DNA of 64,000 bases, from NCBI GenBank assembly GCA_905480425.1, contig CAJQQG010000012.1:1-64000 (forward strand), read 5' to 3'. The notes under the pieces were generated by a model that saw only the letters and a list, made by a program, of their open reading frames with translations, was not told the DNA's origin and searched no databases. Each line of letters starts with the position of its first letter. Positions within the stretch are counted from its first letter, which is position 1. This document shows, in pieces, positions 20,787 through 31,186 of the stretch. Made by a program: the position numbers and the translations under genes. Source of the DNA: an uncultured Flavobacteriaceae bacterium (GTDB taxonomy: Bacteria; Bacteroidota; Bacteroidia; Flavobacteriales; Flavobacteriaceae).

Positions 20787-21381
20787 TTTTATTTTTTAGT
20801 GAAATTGCTGTTTTAATTCTTTGTACTATTTTTTTATTAATAGGTATATTTTTCATTTCTTTTTTTGGATCAAATAACATCCCAGTACATAAACACATTT
20901 GGCGTTCTGTCCTGGTTAAAATATCATAATTTTTACAAGTTTGACAGCCTTTCCAAAATTCAGGATCATCTGTAAGTTCTGAAAAGTGAACTGGTTTATA
21001 ACCTAGTTCATAATTTATTTTCATAACAGGCATACCTGTGGTAATTCCAAAAATTTTAGCCTTCGGATATTTTTTTAAAGAAAGTTTAAATACTTCTCTT
21101 TTAATTTTTTTAGCAAGACCTTTTCCGCGTTGCTTAGGAGTAACAATTAATCCGGAATGAGCTACATATTTTCCATGCCCCCAGACCTCTATGTAACAAA
21201 AACCAGCAAATGAATTATTTTCAATCGCTATAACTGCATTGCCATTTTTAATTTTTGAAGCAATATATTCAGGAGTACGTCTGGCGATTCCAGTGCCTCT
21301 ATTTTTTGCAGAATCATCAATGCATGCACTGATATTTTTAGCATAAGATATGTGTTCCGCAGTAGCGCGTAATATTTTCAT
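20776..21381 (-). CDS. GNAT family N-acyltransferase with Cys-rich C-terminus; candidate first enzyme of arginine pathway
   Basis: VTPKQRGKGLAKKIKREVF acyl-CoA motif; C-terminal GCQTCKNYDILTRTERQMCLCTGMLFDP; first gene of arg operon, overlaps argG. Confidence 0.85.
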   Translation of the reverse strand: MKILRATAEHISYAKNISACIDDSAKNRGTGIARRTPEYIASKIKNGNAVIAIENNSFAGFCYIEVWGHGKYVAHSGLIVTPKQRGKGLAKKIKREVFKLSLKKYPKAKIFGITTGMPVMKINYELGYKPVHFSELTDDPEFWKGCQTCKNYDILTRTERQMCLCTGMLFDPKKEMKNIPINKKIVQRIKTAISLKNKNDK

Positions 21382-21461
21382 TTTGTGTATTAATAAATAA
21401 GAAATTTGTTTAGTTCGAGAAGAGAGAAGGGCACACCATACTCCATAAATAATCTACACCC

Positions 21462-21479
21462 CTAGGGGCGACGAAACAT
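21462..21479 (-). CDS. Putative arginine leader mini-ORF MFRRP*
   Basis: ATG TTT CGT CGC CCC TAG on minus strand, 98 nt or less upstream of the first arg gene and immediately downstream of the promoter; two adjacent Arg codons. Confidence 0.45.
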   Translation of the reverse strand: MFRRP

Positions 21480-21488
21480 CGGGCGCAA

Positions 21489-21523
21489 CAAAAGTAATGA
21501 AGTGCCTGGAAAAATATACAAAA
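21489..21523 (-). promoter_or_regulatory. Bacteroidetes-type promoter of the arginine operon
   Basis: Minus strand TTTTG (21523-21519) - N22 - TACTTTTG (21496-21489); fits TTG-N17-23-TAnnTTTG consensus. Confidence 0.65.
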
Positions 21524-21661
21524 GTGGTGTTTTGAACATAACATTGCAAATATCACTAATTTTTATTAGATATCAAAAAATATATTTAATAGTACATATT
21601 TTTAGGATCTATATTATTGGATTACGAATGTTTATCTTTGTGCTTTATAAAACTATAACAA

Positions 21662-22939
21662 TTGAATATTAATCTTACTGCTCTTTCTGGAAAGCGGTTT
21701 TTACTTGCTCACAGTGGTGGCTTGGATAGTTGTGTATTAGCAAATTTATTGCTTGAAGCTTCAGTTGATTTTAGTGTAGCACATTGTAATTTTCAATTGA
21801 GAGGATCTGAAAGTGACGACGATTTCTTTTTTGTTGAAAAATGGTGTCAAGAACACAGTATCCCTTTTTTTTCAAATATTTTTTCTACTAAGACCTACAT
21901 GGAGTTCCATAAAAAGAGCACCCAATTGGCAGCTAGAGAATTAAGGTATAAGTGGTTTAATTGTTTATTGGCAACATATGATTTTGAAGCTTTAATAACA
22001 GCACATCATCTAAATGATCAACTCGAAACTTTTTTTATAAATACCACTAGAGGTACTGGTATTTCTGGTCTTTTAGGGATTCAAGAAAATGACAAATTGT
22101 ATCGACCTTTGCTTCAAGTGTCTAAAAATTCCTTAGTTATTTATGCGGAAAAGCATTATATTAAATGGCGTGAAGATCGATCAAATGAGACAAACGATTA
22201 TTTACGTAATAGCATTCGACATCTTGTTTTAGACCCTTTAATAAAATTACAGCCAAAGGCACTAGACAATTTCAAAACTACTCTGAGAAATTTAACTGAA
22301 GCTAATTCTTTTATACATAATTCGTTGGATACTCTAAAGCAATCGACCTTCATTCAGCAAACCGATTATGTAAGTATATCGATAGCTGGATTAAAAAAAA
22401 TTCCTCAATCTTTATTTTGTATTCATCACTGGTTTTCTCCTCTAGGTTTTCAAGCTTTGGAGGTTATAAAGCTATTAAATGCTGATAGTGGAAAAATATT
22501 ATTATCCAAGACCAACCGACTGTTGCGTGATCGATCAGTTTTAATATTGACAGAAATCCCCATCAAAATAAAAGACTCTTTTAAAATTGATTTAAAAAGG
22601 TTTAAGATCTCGGTGCCTATTAATTTATCATGGAAGTTTATTAATACGGTTTCTTTTTCTTGGAAGTCAAGTGAAGCAGCACTAGATTACAAATTATTAA
22701 CAAAGCCTCTTTTAATTCGTAAATCAATCAAAGGAGATTACTTTTATCCGACAGGAATGTCTGGTAAAAAACTTCTTAGTAAGTTCTTTAAAGATGAAAA
22801 ATATTCTCTTTTGGAAAAGGAAAAACAGTGGCTTTTATGTTCAGGTGATCAAATTGTTTGGGTAGTTGGTAAAAGATGTGACCAACGTTTTGCAGCAGAT
22901 AAAAAAACAAAAAAAACCGTATTAATATCATGTTTATGA
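21662..22939 (+). CDS. tilS: tRNA(Ile)-lysidine synthetase
   Basis: FLLAHSGGLDSCVLANLL PP-loop, LITAHHLNDQLETFFINTTRGTGISGL; probable TTG start. Confidence 0.93.
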   Translation: MNINLTALSGKRFLLAHSGGLDSCVLANLLLEASVDFSVAHCNFQLRGSESDDDFFFVEKWCQEHSIPFFSNIFSTKTYMEFHKKSTQLAARELRYKWFNCLLATYDFEALITAHHLNDQLETFFINTTRGTGISGLLGIQENDKLYRPLLQVSKNSLVIYAEKHYIKWREDRSNETNDYLRNSIRHLVLDPLIKLQPKALDNFKTTLRNLTEANSFIHNSLDTLKQSTFIQQTDYVSISIAGLKKIPQSLFCIHHWFSPLGFQALEVIKLLNADSGKILLSKTNRLLRDRSVLILTEIPIKIKDSFKIDLKRFKISVPINLSWKFINTVSFSWKSSEAALDYKLLTKPLLIRKSIKGDYFYPTGMSGKKLLSKFFKDEKYSLLEKEKQWLLCSGDQIVWVVGKRCDQRFAADKKTKKTVLISCL

Positions 22940-24909
22940 AAATGAAGTGGGTAATGTTTTTATTGGGAACTATTTTTGTTCAAGCTCAGCTTGATTCAGA
23001 GCCTGTAGTTTGGGAAACTCACATAGAAAAAACTGAAGATAACCGCATCATACTATTTTTCGAAGCCAGTATTGCTCCAAAGTGGCATTTATATTCTCAA
23101 TTTTCAAGTAAAGACGGTGCTTTACCTACTGAATTTGTTTTTAATCCTAGAGGATATGAGAGAATTGGTAATGTTGAAGAAAGCACTTCAGTTACAGAAT
23201 ATGATAATGTATTTGAAATGGATCTGACCTATTTTAATGATCGGGCAACTTTTCAGCAAGAATTATTTATATCAGATTCTTCATTATCGACAATATCTGT
23301 AGAGGTTAATTACCAAGCCTGCGATGATAAACTCTGTATTTTTAGATCTGAAATCTTTAGATTTTCATTAGACGGAAATGATGTTGCTAACACACTAGTA
23401 ACTGATGAGACAAGTCAACGTCTCTCCTCTGAGTTAAAGCTTGAATTATTGAATACAGACTTATTAGAAAGTACACTTTCAGAAGAAATCACCAATTCTT
23501 TTTCAAATATTTTCTTGTTAGGGTTTATCGCTGGTTTGCTAGCACTATTAACACCTTGCGTTTTTCCGATGATACCACTCACAGTATCTTTTTTCATAAA
23601 ACAAGCTAATAGCCGCTCTAATGGAGTTTATAATGCTTTGTTGTATGCTTTTTTTATTGTATTAATTTATGGTTTGTTAAGTCTTCCTTTTCATTTTATT
23701 GACTCTTTAAATCCTGAAATTTTAAACACACTAGCTACAAATGTAACCTTGAATTTGATCTTTTTTGGAGTGTTTGTATTTTTTGCATTTTCTTTTTTTG
23801 GATTTTATGAATTAACACTTCCCACAAAATGGGGAAACAAAACAGATCAAGGAACTTCTTTTAAGGGTGGTATTGGTATTTTTTTCATGGCACTTACCTT
23901 AGCAATTGTTTCTTTTTCCTGTACAGGACCAATTTTAGGAACCTTGTTAGCAGGTTCATTAACTGCAGATGGAGGAGCTATACAGCTTAGTGTGGGAATG
24001 TTAGGCTTTGGTGTTGCTTTAGGCTTTCCTTTTGGACTTTTTGCATTATTTCCCAATGCATTAAATGCATTACCAAAATCTGGAGGATGGATGACTACTT
24101 TTAAGGTTTTTTTAGGTTTTTTAGAATTAGCACTTGCATTAAAATTCCTTTCAAATGCGGATCTAGTTGCTCATTGGGATTTGTTGAAACGTGAAGTTTT
24201 TATTGCAATTTGGGCCTTCATTTCTTTGCTATTAACCCTTTATCTTTTTGGTGTGATTAGTTTTAAGCATGACGTTAAACAAAAACTGAGTATTCTTAGG
24301 ATAATAGTTGCAACTATCAGTTTTCTTTTTACATCTTTTCTAGTGTATGGATTATTTTCAGAGGAAAATGAATTCAAAATTTTAAGTGGTTTTCCACCTC
24401 CCGAATTTTATAGTATTTCTTCAAAAGAGTCAGACTGCCCTTTAGGTTTAGAATGTTATAAAAATTATTCAACTGGTATTGCAATGGCCAAAGCAACAAA
24501 TAAACCCATTTTATTAGATTTTACTGGCTGGGCGTGTGTTAATTGCCGGAAAATGGAAGAAAATGTATGGTCAGATTCTGAGATATTTTCTTTGTTAAAT
24601 GAAAATTACATAATCATTTCTCTTTATGTAGATGATGGTAAAAAACTTTCTAAAGATGCGCAATTCAATTATCAATATCCAGATGGTCGTATTAAGGTAA
24701 TTAACACAATAGGAAAGAAGTGGGCCACATTTCAGGCAATAAATTTTAAAACGGCTTCTCAGCCTTATTATGTTCAGATGATGTCAGATGGTAAAATACT
24801 TAATAGTGCTATTCAGTATACTGATATCCCAACTTTTAAAGCTTGGCTAAAAAAGGGATTGAAGAATAGTAAGAAGGAACATCCCAAAGCTAAATACCTT
24901 ACTTTTTAG
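22930..24909 (+). CDS. Protein-disulfide reductase DsbD family (thiol:disulfide interchange)
   Basis: N-terminal DsbD alpha-like domain, TM region FIAGLLALLTPCVFPMIPLTVSFF, C-terminal thioredoxin domain LLDFTGWACVNCRKMEENVW. Confidence 0.92.
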   Translation: MFMKMKWVMFLLGTIFVQAQLDSEPVVWETHIEKTEDNRIILFFEASIAPKWHLYSQFSSKDGALPTEFVFNPRGYERIGNVEESTSVTEYDNVFEMDLTYFNDRATFQQELFISDSSLSTISVEVNYQACDDKLCIFRSEIFRFSLDGNDVANTLVTDETSQRLSSELKLELLNTDLLESTLSEEITNSFSNIFLLGFIAGLLALLTPCVFPMIPLTVSFFIKQANSRSNGVYNALLYAFFIVLIYGLLSLPFHFIDSLNPEILNTLATNVTLNLIFFGVFVFFAFSFFGFYELTLPTKWGNKTDQGTSFKGGIGIFFMALTLAIVSFSCTGPILGTLLAGSLTADGGAIQLSVGMLGFGVALGFPFGLFALFPNALNALPKSGGWMTTFKVFLGFLELALALKFLSNADLVAHWDLLKREVFIAIWAFISLLLTLYLFGVISFKHDVKQKLSILRIIVATISFLFTSFLVYGLFSEENEFKILSGFPPPEFYSISSKESDCPLGLECYKNYSTGIAMAKATNKPILLDFTGWACVNCRKMEENVWSDSEIFSLLNENYIIISLYVDDGKKLSKDAQFNYQYPDGRIKVINTIGKKWATFQAINFKTASQPYYVQMMSDGKILNSAIQYTDIPTFKAWLKKGLKNSKKEHPKAKYLTF

Positions 24910-24919
24910 CATTTAAAAA

Positions 24920-25648
24920 CTATCTTTCAAAGTAAACTTCTTTAAAAGGGATGCGGAAACGATCTCCGTAAATTCCCTCAGGCATTCTAATTCCACAACC
25001 AATGACCATACTAATTTCCGCAGTCTTAGGTAGGTTTAGTATTTTTTTTAATTTCTTCGAATCAAAACCTTCCATTGGACATGTATCATATCCTTGGGCC
25101 GCCATGCTCATCATGAAATTTTGTGAGGCCAAGGCAACGCTTTTATGTCCAACAACCCTGAGGTCTGAGGCGCTAACTTCCCTGTAAGAAGTTTTGTTTT
25201 TTCTGAAGAATGCTGTTCCTAATTTATTTAAAAATCCTTGCATCTTACTTCCACCACGATAAAGCTTGGGAATTATTTTTTGATAATAACTTAAGGCTCT
25301 TTCTTGGGTTTTTGGATCAACGATATTGTTTTTACTAAACCCTTTTTTAATGAATTCAATGTTAGCCTTAACGCGTTCAGGCCATAAATCTCTGCGAACA
25401 ACAGGAATTACAAGTTGAAGTGCTGTTTTTGCAGCTGGTTGGTTAAAACAGGTAGCTGCAATTGCTTTTTTCTGATCTTCAGACGTAATATGGTAGAATT
25501 CCCAAAGTTGTAAGTTGCTACTGGTGGGTGCTAATGTAGCATGTTTTATGCATTGTCTTACTGCTTCTGAGTCAATAGGTTGCTCTGCATCATAAACCCT
25601 CACAGACCTTCTATGAGCGATTGCCTCAGAAAATGTTTTTTCTTTCAT
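24920..25648 (-). CDS. Nitroreductase family protein
   Basis: AIAHRRSVRVYDAEQPIDSEAVRQCIKHATLAPTSSNLQLWEF FMN-binding pattern; NFMMSMAAQGYDTCPMEGFD. Confidence 0.88.
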   Translation of the reverse strand: MKEKTFSEAIAHRRSVRVYDAEQPIDSEAVRQCIKHATLAPTSSNLQLWEFYHITSEDQKKAIAATCFNQPAAKTALQLVIPVVRRDLWPERVKANIEFIKKGFSKNNIVDPKTQERALSYYQKIIPKLYRGGSKMQGFLNKLGTAFFRKNKTSYREVSASDLRVVGHKSVALASQNFMMSMAAQGYDTCPMEGFDSKKLKKILNLPKTAEISMVIGCGIRMPEGIYGDRFRIPFKEVYFER

Positions 25649-25650
25649 AC

Positions 25651-27042
25651 TTATAATTTTTTCAATAGAAATTTTAGAAATTTTAATGATTTAGGGTAAG
25701 GGGCATAGCGCTGAGGTAAATCAAACCAAAAGGGACGTTTAACAAGTGGTTTTGCATGTGTAAAAATATCAAAGCTATATTTCCCATGATATGATCCATT
25801 TCCACTTGTTCCGATACCTCCAAAAGGTAAGTTTGTATTCGAGAAATGAATTACAGTATCATTAACAACTCCACCTCCAAAAGAATACTTTTTAATTAAA
25901 TTATTTATAAATTTTTTAGATGAACTAAAAATATAAAAGGCTAAAGGATTTTTAAGTTTACTTAAAACAAGATCAAGGCCTTCTTCTGTTTGATAGGATA
26001 ATACAGGAAGAATTGGGCCAAAAATCTCATCTTCAATTAGACGGCTATCCATCGCAGGTTCGTTTACAAGTGTGGGTTCAAAATAAAGACTTTCTCTATC
26101 CATGTTCCCGCCAAATAAAATATTTTCGTTTTGTAAATCTTTTTTTAATTTGTCAAAATGTTTTTTATGAATTAGACGTCCGTAATCATCAGATTTTTTT
26201 GCATCAGGACCAAAGGCTTTTTCTATTTCTTGAATCAACTCCTTAATTAAATCATCTTTGTGATCTTTTTTAACTAATATATAATCTGGAGCAATACATG
26301 TTTGTCCACAATTAAGAAATTTACCCCAAATAATTCTCCGTGCTGTTTTTTGAATAGGCGTAGTTCCATCAACTACACATGGACTCTTGCCACCTAATTC
26401 TAGAGTTGTTGGAGTTAAAAATTCTGCAGCAGCTTTTGCTACAATTCTGCCCACATGAGTGCTTCCAGTGTAAAATATATAATCCCACTGATATTTTAAT
26501 AACGCTTCACCTACGGTAACATCCCCTTGAATTACTTTTACCCAATTTTCAGGAAAAACCTCCATTAATATTTTTTCTATAATTTGAGCCGTATGGGGTG
26601 CGGATTCTGAGGGTTTTAAAACTGCTGTATTCCCCGCAGCAATTGCTCCAATAAATGGAATCATAGCTAGTTGGAAAGGGTAATTCCAAGGGGAAATTAG
26701 TAAGACAGTTCCGTAGGGTTCTGAAATAATAAAATCTTGTGAAGGAAAACTTAAAAGACTTCCAGAAACTCGTTTTGGAGCCGCCCATTCTTTAATGTTT
26801 TTTATTAACAGTGATAATTCTTTTTGAACCATCAAAACCTCACTAGTATAAGATTCAAAAGCAGGTTTTTTTAAATCTAAAAACAATGCATCCATGATGC
26901 TTGCTTCTTTTTTGTCAAGTAATTTCTTTAATTTCTTGAGGTATTGAATTCTTTTTTCTACACCATCTATTTTATGTTGTTTAAAAAAAACACGATGGTC
27001 CTTTTGAACTTTTAAAATAAATGAAGGCTCACTATTTTTCAA
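25651..27042 (-). CDS. Aldehyde dehydrogenase family protein
   Basis: ISPWNYPFQLAMIPFIGAIAAGNTAVLKPSE, TLELGGKSPCVVD, FLNCGQTCIAPDYILV catalytic Cys. Confidence 0.93.
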   Translation of the reverse strand: MKNSEPSFILKVQKDHRVFFKQHKIDGVEKRIQYLKKLKKLLDKKEASIMDALFLDLKKPAFESYTSEVLMVQKELSLLIKNIKEWAAPKRVSGSLLSFPSQDFIISEPYGTVLLISPWNYPFQLAMIPFIGAIAAGNTAVLKPSESAPHTAQIIEKILMEVFPENWVKVIQGDVTVGEALLKYQWDYIFYTGSTHVGRIVAKAAAEFLTPTTLELGGKSPCVVDGTTPIQKTARRIIWGKFLNCGQTCIAPDYILVKKDHKDDLIKELIQEIEKAFGPDAKKSDDYGRLIHKKHFDKLKKDLQNENILFGGNMDRESLYFEPTLVNEPAMDSRLIEDEIFGPILPVLSYQTEEGLDLVLSKLKNPLAFYIFSSSKKFINNLIKKYSFGGGVVNDTVIHFSNTNLPFGGIGTSGNGSYHGKYSFDIFTHAKPLVKRPFWFDLPQRYAPYPKSLKFLKFLLKKL

Positions 27043-27232
27043 TTTTTTTATGTAAAGTTACTAAAAAACAAAGCTCCATTTTTTAAGTGATTGAATGTCT
27101 TAAAATATAATAACAAAGTAGTTGATTATCAGTATTTTAATAGGCATTTATTAAGGTTGGGTATAGGAGTGTAATTTTAGACATACTTATTGAATTCTAA
27201 ACATGTATTATATTCGTAAATATTTTTAATTA

Positions 27233-28909
27233 ATGGTTTTAAATAAATACAGTAAATTAGTCACTCAAGATTCGACTCAACCTGCAGCACAAGCTATGCT
27301 TCATGCTATTGGATTGACAGATGATGATTTTAAAAAACCACTTGTGGGTATTGCTTCCACTGGTTATGAAGGAAATCCTTGTAACATGCATTTAAATGAT
27401 CTTTCACAAGATATTAAAGTTGGGATTAATTCGCAATCAATTGTCGGTTTAGTCTTTAACACCATTGGGGTAAGTGATGGTATTTCTATGGGAACTCCTG
27501 GAATGCGATTTTCACTTCCTTCGAGAGATATAATTGCCGATTCTATTGAGACAGTAGTCCAAGCAATGTCTTATGATGGTTTAGTTACCGTTGTTGGTTG
27601 TGACAAGAACATGCCAGGCGCACTAATGGCAATGCTACGATTAAACCGACCTTCTATCCTTGTTTATGGAGGCACTATTGCAGCTGGTTGTCATAATGAT
27701 AAAGAGTTAGATGTTGTTTCAGCTTTTGAAGCTTGGGGAGAAAAAGTTGCAGGAAAAATTGACGAGAAAGAATATAAAAACGTTATTAAAAATGCATGTC
27801 CAGGCGCAGGGGCCTGTGGAGGGATGTATACAGCAAACACTATGGCTTCTGCTATAGAGGCTTGCGGAATGGCACTTCCATATAACGCTTCTAATCCTGC
27901 AGTAAGTAAAGACAAAAAAGAAGAATGTTTAGTGCTTGGTACTCACATTAAAAACTTATTAGAACTTGATCTTAAGCCACTGGATATTGTTACAAAAAAA
28001 GCATTAGAAAATGCATTGCGTTTAATTGCTGTTTTAGGGGGATCAACAAATGCAGTACTTCATTTTTTAGCAATTGCTAAAGCAGCTGAAATTGATTTAA
28101 CCATTGACGATTTCCAACGTATTAGTGATACTACACCTTTCTTAGCGGATTTAAAGCCAAGTGGAAAATACTTAATGAAAGATTTACATGCTGTAGGAGG
28201 AGTTCCTGCAGTAATGAAGTATATGTTGGAACAAGGAATGTTACATGGTGACTGCATGACAGTAACCGGTAAAACTTTAGCCGAAAATTTAGCTTCTGTC
28301 CCCGGTTTGTTAGAAAATCAAAAAGTAATCAGACCTTTGGACCAACCAATAAAGCAAACAGGTCATATTCGAATTTTAAAAGGAAATCTTGCTACGGGTG
28401 GTTCTGTGGCTAAAATAACAGGTAAAGAAGGACTTATTTTTAAAGGACCTGCACGTGTTTTTGATGGAGAATATGCTGCAAATGACGGTATTAGAGATGG
28501 TAAAGTAAAATCTGGTGACGTAGTAGTTATTCGTTACGAAGGTCCAAAAGGAGGTCCTGGAATGCCTGAGATGTTAAAGCCTACTGCTGCTATTATGGGT
28601 GCAGGCTTAGGCAAGAATGTTGCCTTAATTACTGATGGTCGTTTCTCTGGAGGAACTCACGGTTTTGTTGTCGGTCACATTGTCCCTGAGGCTCAAGAAG
28701 GAGGTGCGATTGGTCTACTGCAGAATGGTGATATAATTACCATTGATGCAGAGAAAAATATTTTAAGTGTTGGTTTAAGTGACACTGAACTTTTTAAGCG
28801 AAAAGAAGCTTGGGTAAAACCACCTTATAAATTTAAACAAGGGGTATTATTTAAATATATCAAAAGTGTAAAAACAGCCTCTGAAGGATGTGTTACTGAC
28901 TCTGAATAG
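27233..28909 (+). CDS. ilvD: Dihydroxy-acid dehydratase
   Basis: [61 protein letters not shown]. Confidence 0.97.
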   Translation: MVLNKYSKLVTQDSTQPAAQAMLHAIGLTDDDFKKPLVGIASTGYEGNPCNMHLNDLSQDIKVGINSQSIVGLVFNTIGVSDGISMGTPGMRFSLPSRDIIADSIETVVQAMSYDGLVTVVGCDKNMPGALMAMLRLNRPSILVYGGTIAAGCHNDKELDVVSAFEAWGEKVAGKIDEKEYKNVIKNACPGAGACGGMYTANTMASAIEACGMALPYNASNPAVSKDKKEECLVLGTHIKNLLELDLKPLDIVTKKALENALRLIAVLGGSTNAVLHFLAIAKAAEIDLTIDDFQRISDTTPFLADLKPSGKYLMKDLHAVGGVPAVMKYMLEQGMLHGDCMTVTGKTLAENLASVPGLLENQKVIRPLDQPIKQTGHIRILKGNLATGGSVAKITGKEGLIFKGPARVFDGEYAANDGIRDGKVKSGDVVVIRYEGPKGGPGMPEMLKPTAAIMGAGLGKNVALITDGRFSGGTHGFVVGHIVPEAQEGGAIGLLQNGDIITIDAEKNILSVGLSDTELFKRKEAWVKPPYKFKQGVLFKYIKSVKTASEGCVTDSE

Positions 28910-28911
28910 TT

Positions 28912-30645
28912 ATGAAAAATCACAAAAATCAAAAGAACCAAAAGTCTCCAAATGATTCTATTACTATTTCTGGAGCAGAAGCAGTTATTCGTTGTTTATT
29001 AGCAGAAGAGGCTAATTTAGTTTATGGATATCCTGGAGGAGCAATCATGCCTATTTATGATGAATTATATAAGTATAAAGATCAATTACACCATGTGCTA
29101 ACGCGACACGAACAAGGAGCAACTCATGCTGCACAAGGTTTTGCCCGTACATCAGGTAAAGTAGGTGTGGCTCTTGCTACTTCTGGTCCTGGTGCAACTA
29201 ATTTGGTAACAGGAATAGCAGATGCACAAATTGATTCAACTCCTATGATTTGTATAACTGGTCAGGTAGCTTCTCATTTACTAGGATCAGACGCTTTTCA
29301 AGAAACAGATATTATTGGAATTTCTACACCAGTTACAAAATGGAATTATCAAATCACTAAGGCAAGTGAGATTCCTGAAATCATGGCTAAAGCATTCTAT
29401 ATAGCACGTTCTGGAAGACCAGGACCTGTTTTAATTGACATAACAAAAGATGCTCAATTTGAAATGTTTGATTTCAATTACGTCAAATGTACAGGAATTC
29501 GAAGTTATTGGCCCAATCCACCATTAAATACTAATCATTTAGAGGAGGCTCTCCAGCTCATCAATGAAGCTAAAAAGCCATTTATTGTTTGGGGACAGGG
29601 TGTGATTTTGGGTCAAGCAGAACAAGAGTTTAAAGCGTTTGTTGAAAAATCTGGTATCCCAGCAGCTTGGACTATTTTAGGACTTTCAGCCCTTCCTACC
29701 GATCACCCTTTAAATCGAGGTATGGTTGGAATGCACGGAAACTATGCTCCTAATTTATTAACTAACGAATGTGATTTATTAATTGCTATAGGAATGCGTT
29801 TTGATGATCGTGTTACAGGTGATTTAAACACATATGCTAAACAAGCTAAAGTCCTTCACTTAGAATTAGATCCTGCAGAAGTAAATAAAAATGTAAAGGC
29901 TGATGTAGCATTAATAACTAATTGTAAAATCAGTTTAAAGGCACTAACGAAAAGAATTTCTAAAAACACCTTCCCGAAATGGTTAAAACGTTTTGATGCA
30001 TTAGATGTTATTGAAAATGAAAAGGTGATTAAAGGAGATTTATTTCCTATAAAACCAGGGATTACAATGGGTGAGAGTATTGCGATGATTAATAAATACA
30101 CTAAAGGAGATGCTGTTATTGTAACCGACGTAGGGCAACATCAAATGGTAGCTTGTCGGTATGCAAAATTTAATCAATCAAAAAGTAATGTAACCTCAGG
30201 AGGATTAGGAACTATGGGCTTCGCGCTTCCAGCGGCCATTGGTGCTAAAATGGGGGCCCCTATTAGAGAAGTAGTTGCAGTGATCGGGGATGGAGGCTAT
30301 CAAATGACCATTCAAGAATTAGGAACTATTTTTCAACAACAAGTTGCGGTAAAAATCGTGATTTTGAATAATGATTTCCTTGGGATGGTTCGTCAGTGGC
30401 AGCAATTATTTTTTGACAAACGATATGCTTCGACAGAAATGACAAATCCAGATTTTGTGACTATAGCAAAAGGATATCATATAGAAGCAGAACGTGTTGA
30501 AAAACGTGAAGATTTAGACCAAGCAGTTGGAAGGATGATTGCCTCCGAAAAGCCTTTTTTTTTAGAAATATGCGTTGAAAAAGAAAATAATGTTTTCCCA
30601 ATGATACCAACTGGAGCAAGTGTATCAGATATTAGATTAGAATAA
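28912..30645 (+). CDS. ilvB: Acetolactate synthase large subunit
   Basis: GYPGGAIMPIYDEL, RHEQGATHAAQGFARTSGKVG, ThDP motif VIGDGGYQMTIQELGTIFQQQVAVKIVILNN. Confidence 0.97.
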   Translation: MKNHKNQKNQKSPNDSITISGAEAVIRCLLAEEANLVYGYPGGAIMPIYDELYKYKDQLHHVLTRHEQGATHAAQGFARTSGKVGVALATSGPGATNLVTGIADAQIDSTPMICITGQVASHLLGSDAFQETDIIGISTPVTKWNYQITKASEIPEIMAKAFYIARSGRPGPVLIDITKDAQFEMFDFNYVKCTGIRSYWPNPPLNTNHLEEALQLINEAKKPFIVWGQGVILGQAEQEFKAFVEKSGIPAAWTILGLSALPTDHPLNRGMVGMHGNYAPNLLTNECDLLIAIGMRFDDRVTGDLNTYAKQAKVLHLELDPAEVNKNVKADVALITNCKISLKALTKRISKNTFPKWLKRFDALDVIENEKVIKGDLFPIKPGITMGESIAMINKYTKGDAVIVTDVGQHQMVACRYAKFNQSKSNVTSGGLGTMGFALPAAIGAKMGAPIREVVAVIGDGGYQMTIQELGTIFQQQVAVKIVILNNDFLGMVRQWQQLFFDKRYASTEMTNPDFVTIAKGYHIEAERVEKREDLDQAVGRMIASEKPFFLEICVEKENNVFPMIPTGASVSDIRLE

Positions 30646-30647
30646 CC

Positions 30648-31178
30648 ATGGAGAAAAAAACCTATACAATATCAGTATATTCCGAAAATAACGTGGGCTT
30701 GCTTAATCGCATTTCCGCAATTTTTTTAAAGCGTCATATTAACTTGGAAAGTTTTTCAACTTCAGAATCTGAAATACCTAATGTTTTTCGGTTTGTAATT
30801 GTTATCAATATCACACCCGATAAAGTTCATAAAATTGTTCAGCAAATTGAAAAACAAATAGATGTTATTAAAGCATATTATCATACCGATGAGGAAACTA
30901 TTTTTCAAGAAAATGCGCTATACAAAGTTAAATCTAGTTTTCTTTTTGAAGAACGTCAAATTCAAAACATCATTAAAGCAAGTCACGCAACAATAGTTAC
31001 TGTATCACCTGAATTTTTTGTTATTGAAAAAACAGGATTTAGAGAAGAAACAGAACAGTTGAGAAAAGATTTATCACCTTTTGGTTTGTTACAGTTTGTT
31101 CGTTCTGGACGAATTTCAGTAACTAAAGCAAAAATGGGGATCTCAGAGATATTAAATACCTTTAAAAATAATAATTAA
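30648..31178 (+). CDS. ilvN: Acetolactate synthase small subunit
   Basis: ACT domain [31 protein letters not shown]; between ilvB and ilvC. Confidence 0.93.
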   Translation: MEKKTYTISVYSENNVGLLNRISAIFLKRHINLESFSTSESEIPNVFRFVIVINITPDKVHKIVQQIEKQIDVIKAYYHTDEETIFQENALYKVKSSFLFEERQIQNIIKASHATIVTVSPEFFVIEKTGFREETEQLRKDLSPFGLLQFVRSGRISVTKAKMGISEILNTFKNNN

Positions 31179-31186
31179 TAAAAATT

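Noticed and set aside
27203-27229. Short ORF MYYIRKYF* directly upstream of, and in frame with, ilvD as a possible branched-chain leader peptide
   Set aside because: Only one Ile and no Leu or Val codons, no adjacent hairpin or T-run, and no convincing promoter; likely chance in AT-rich sequence.
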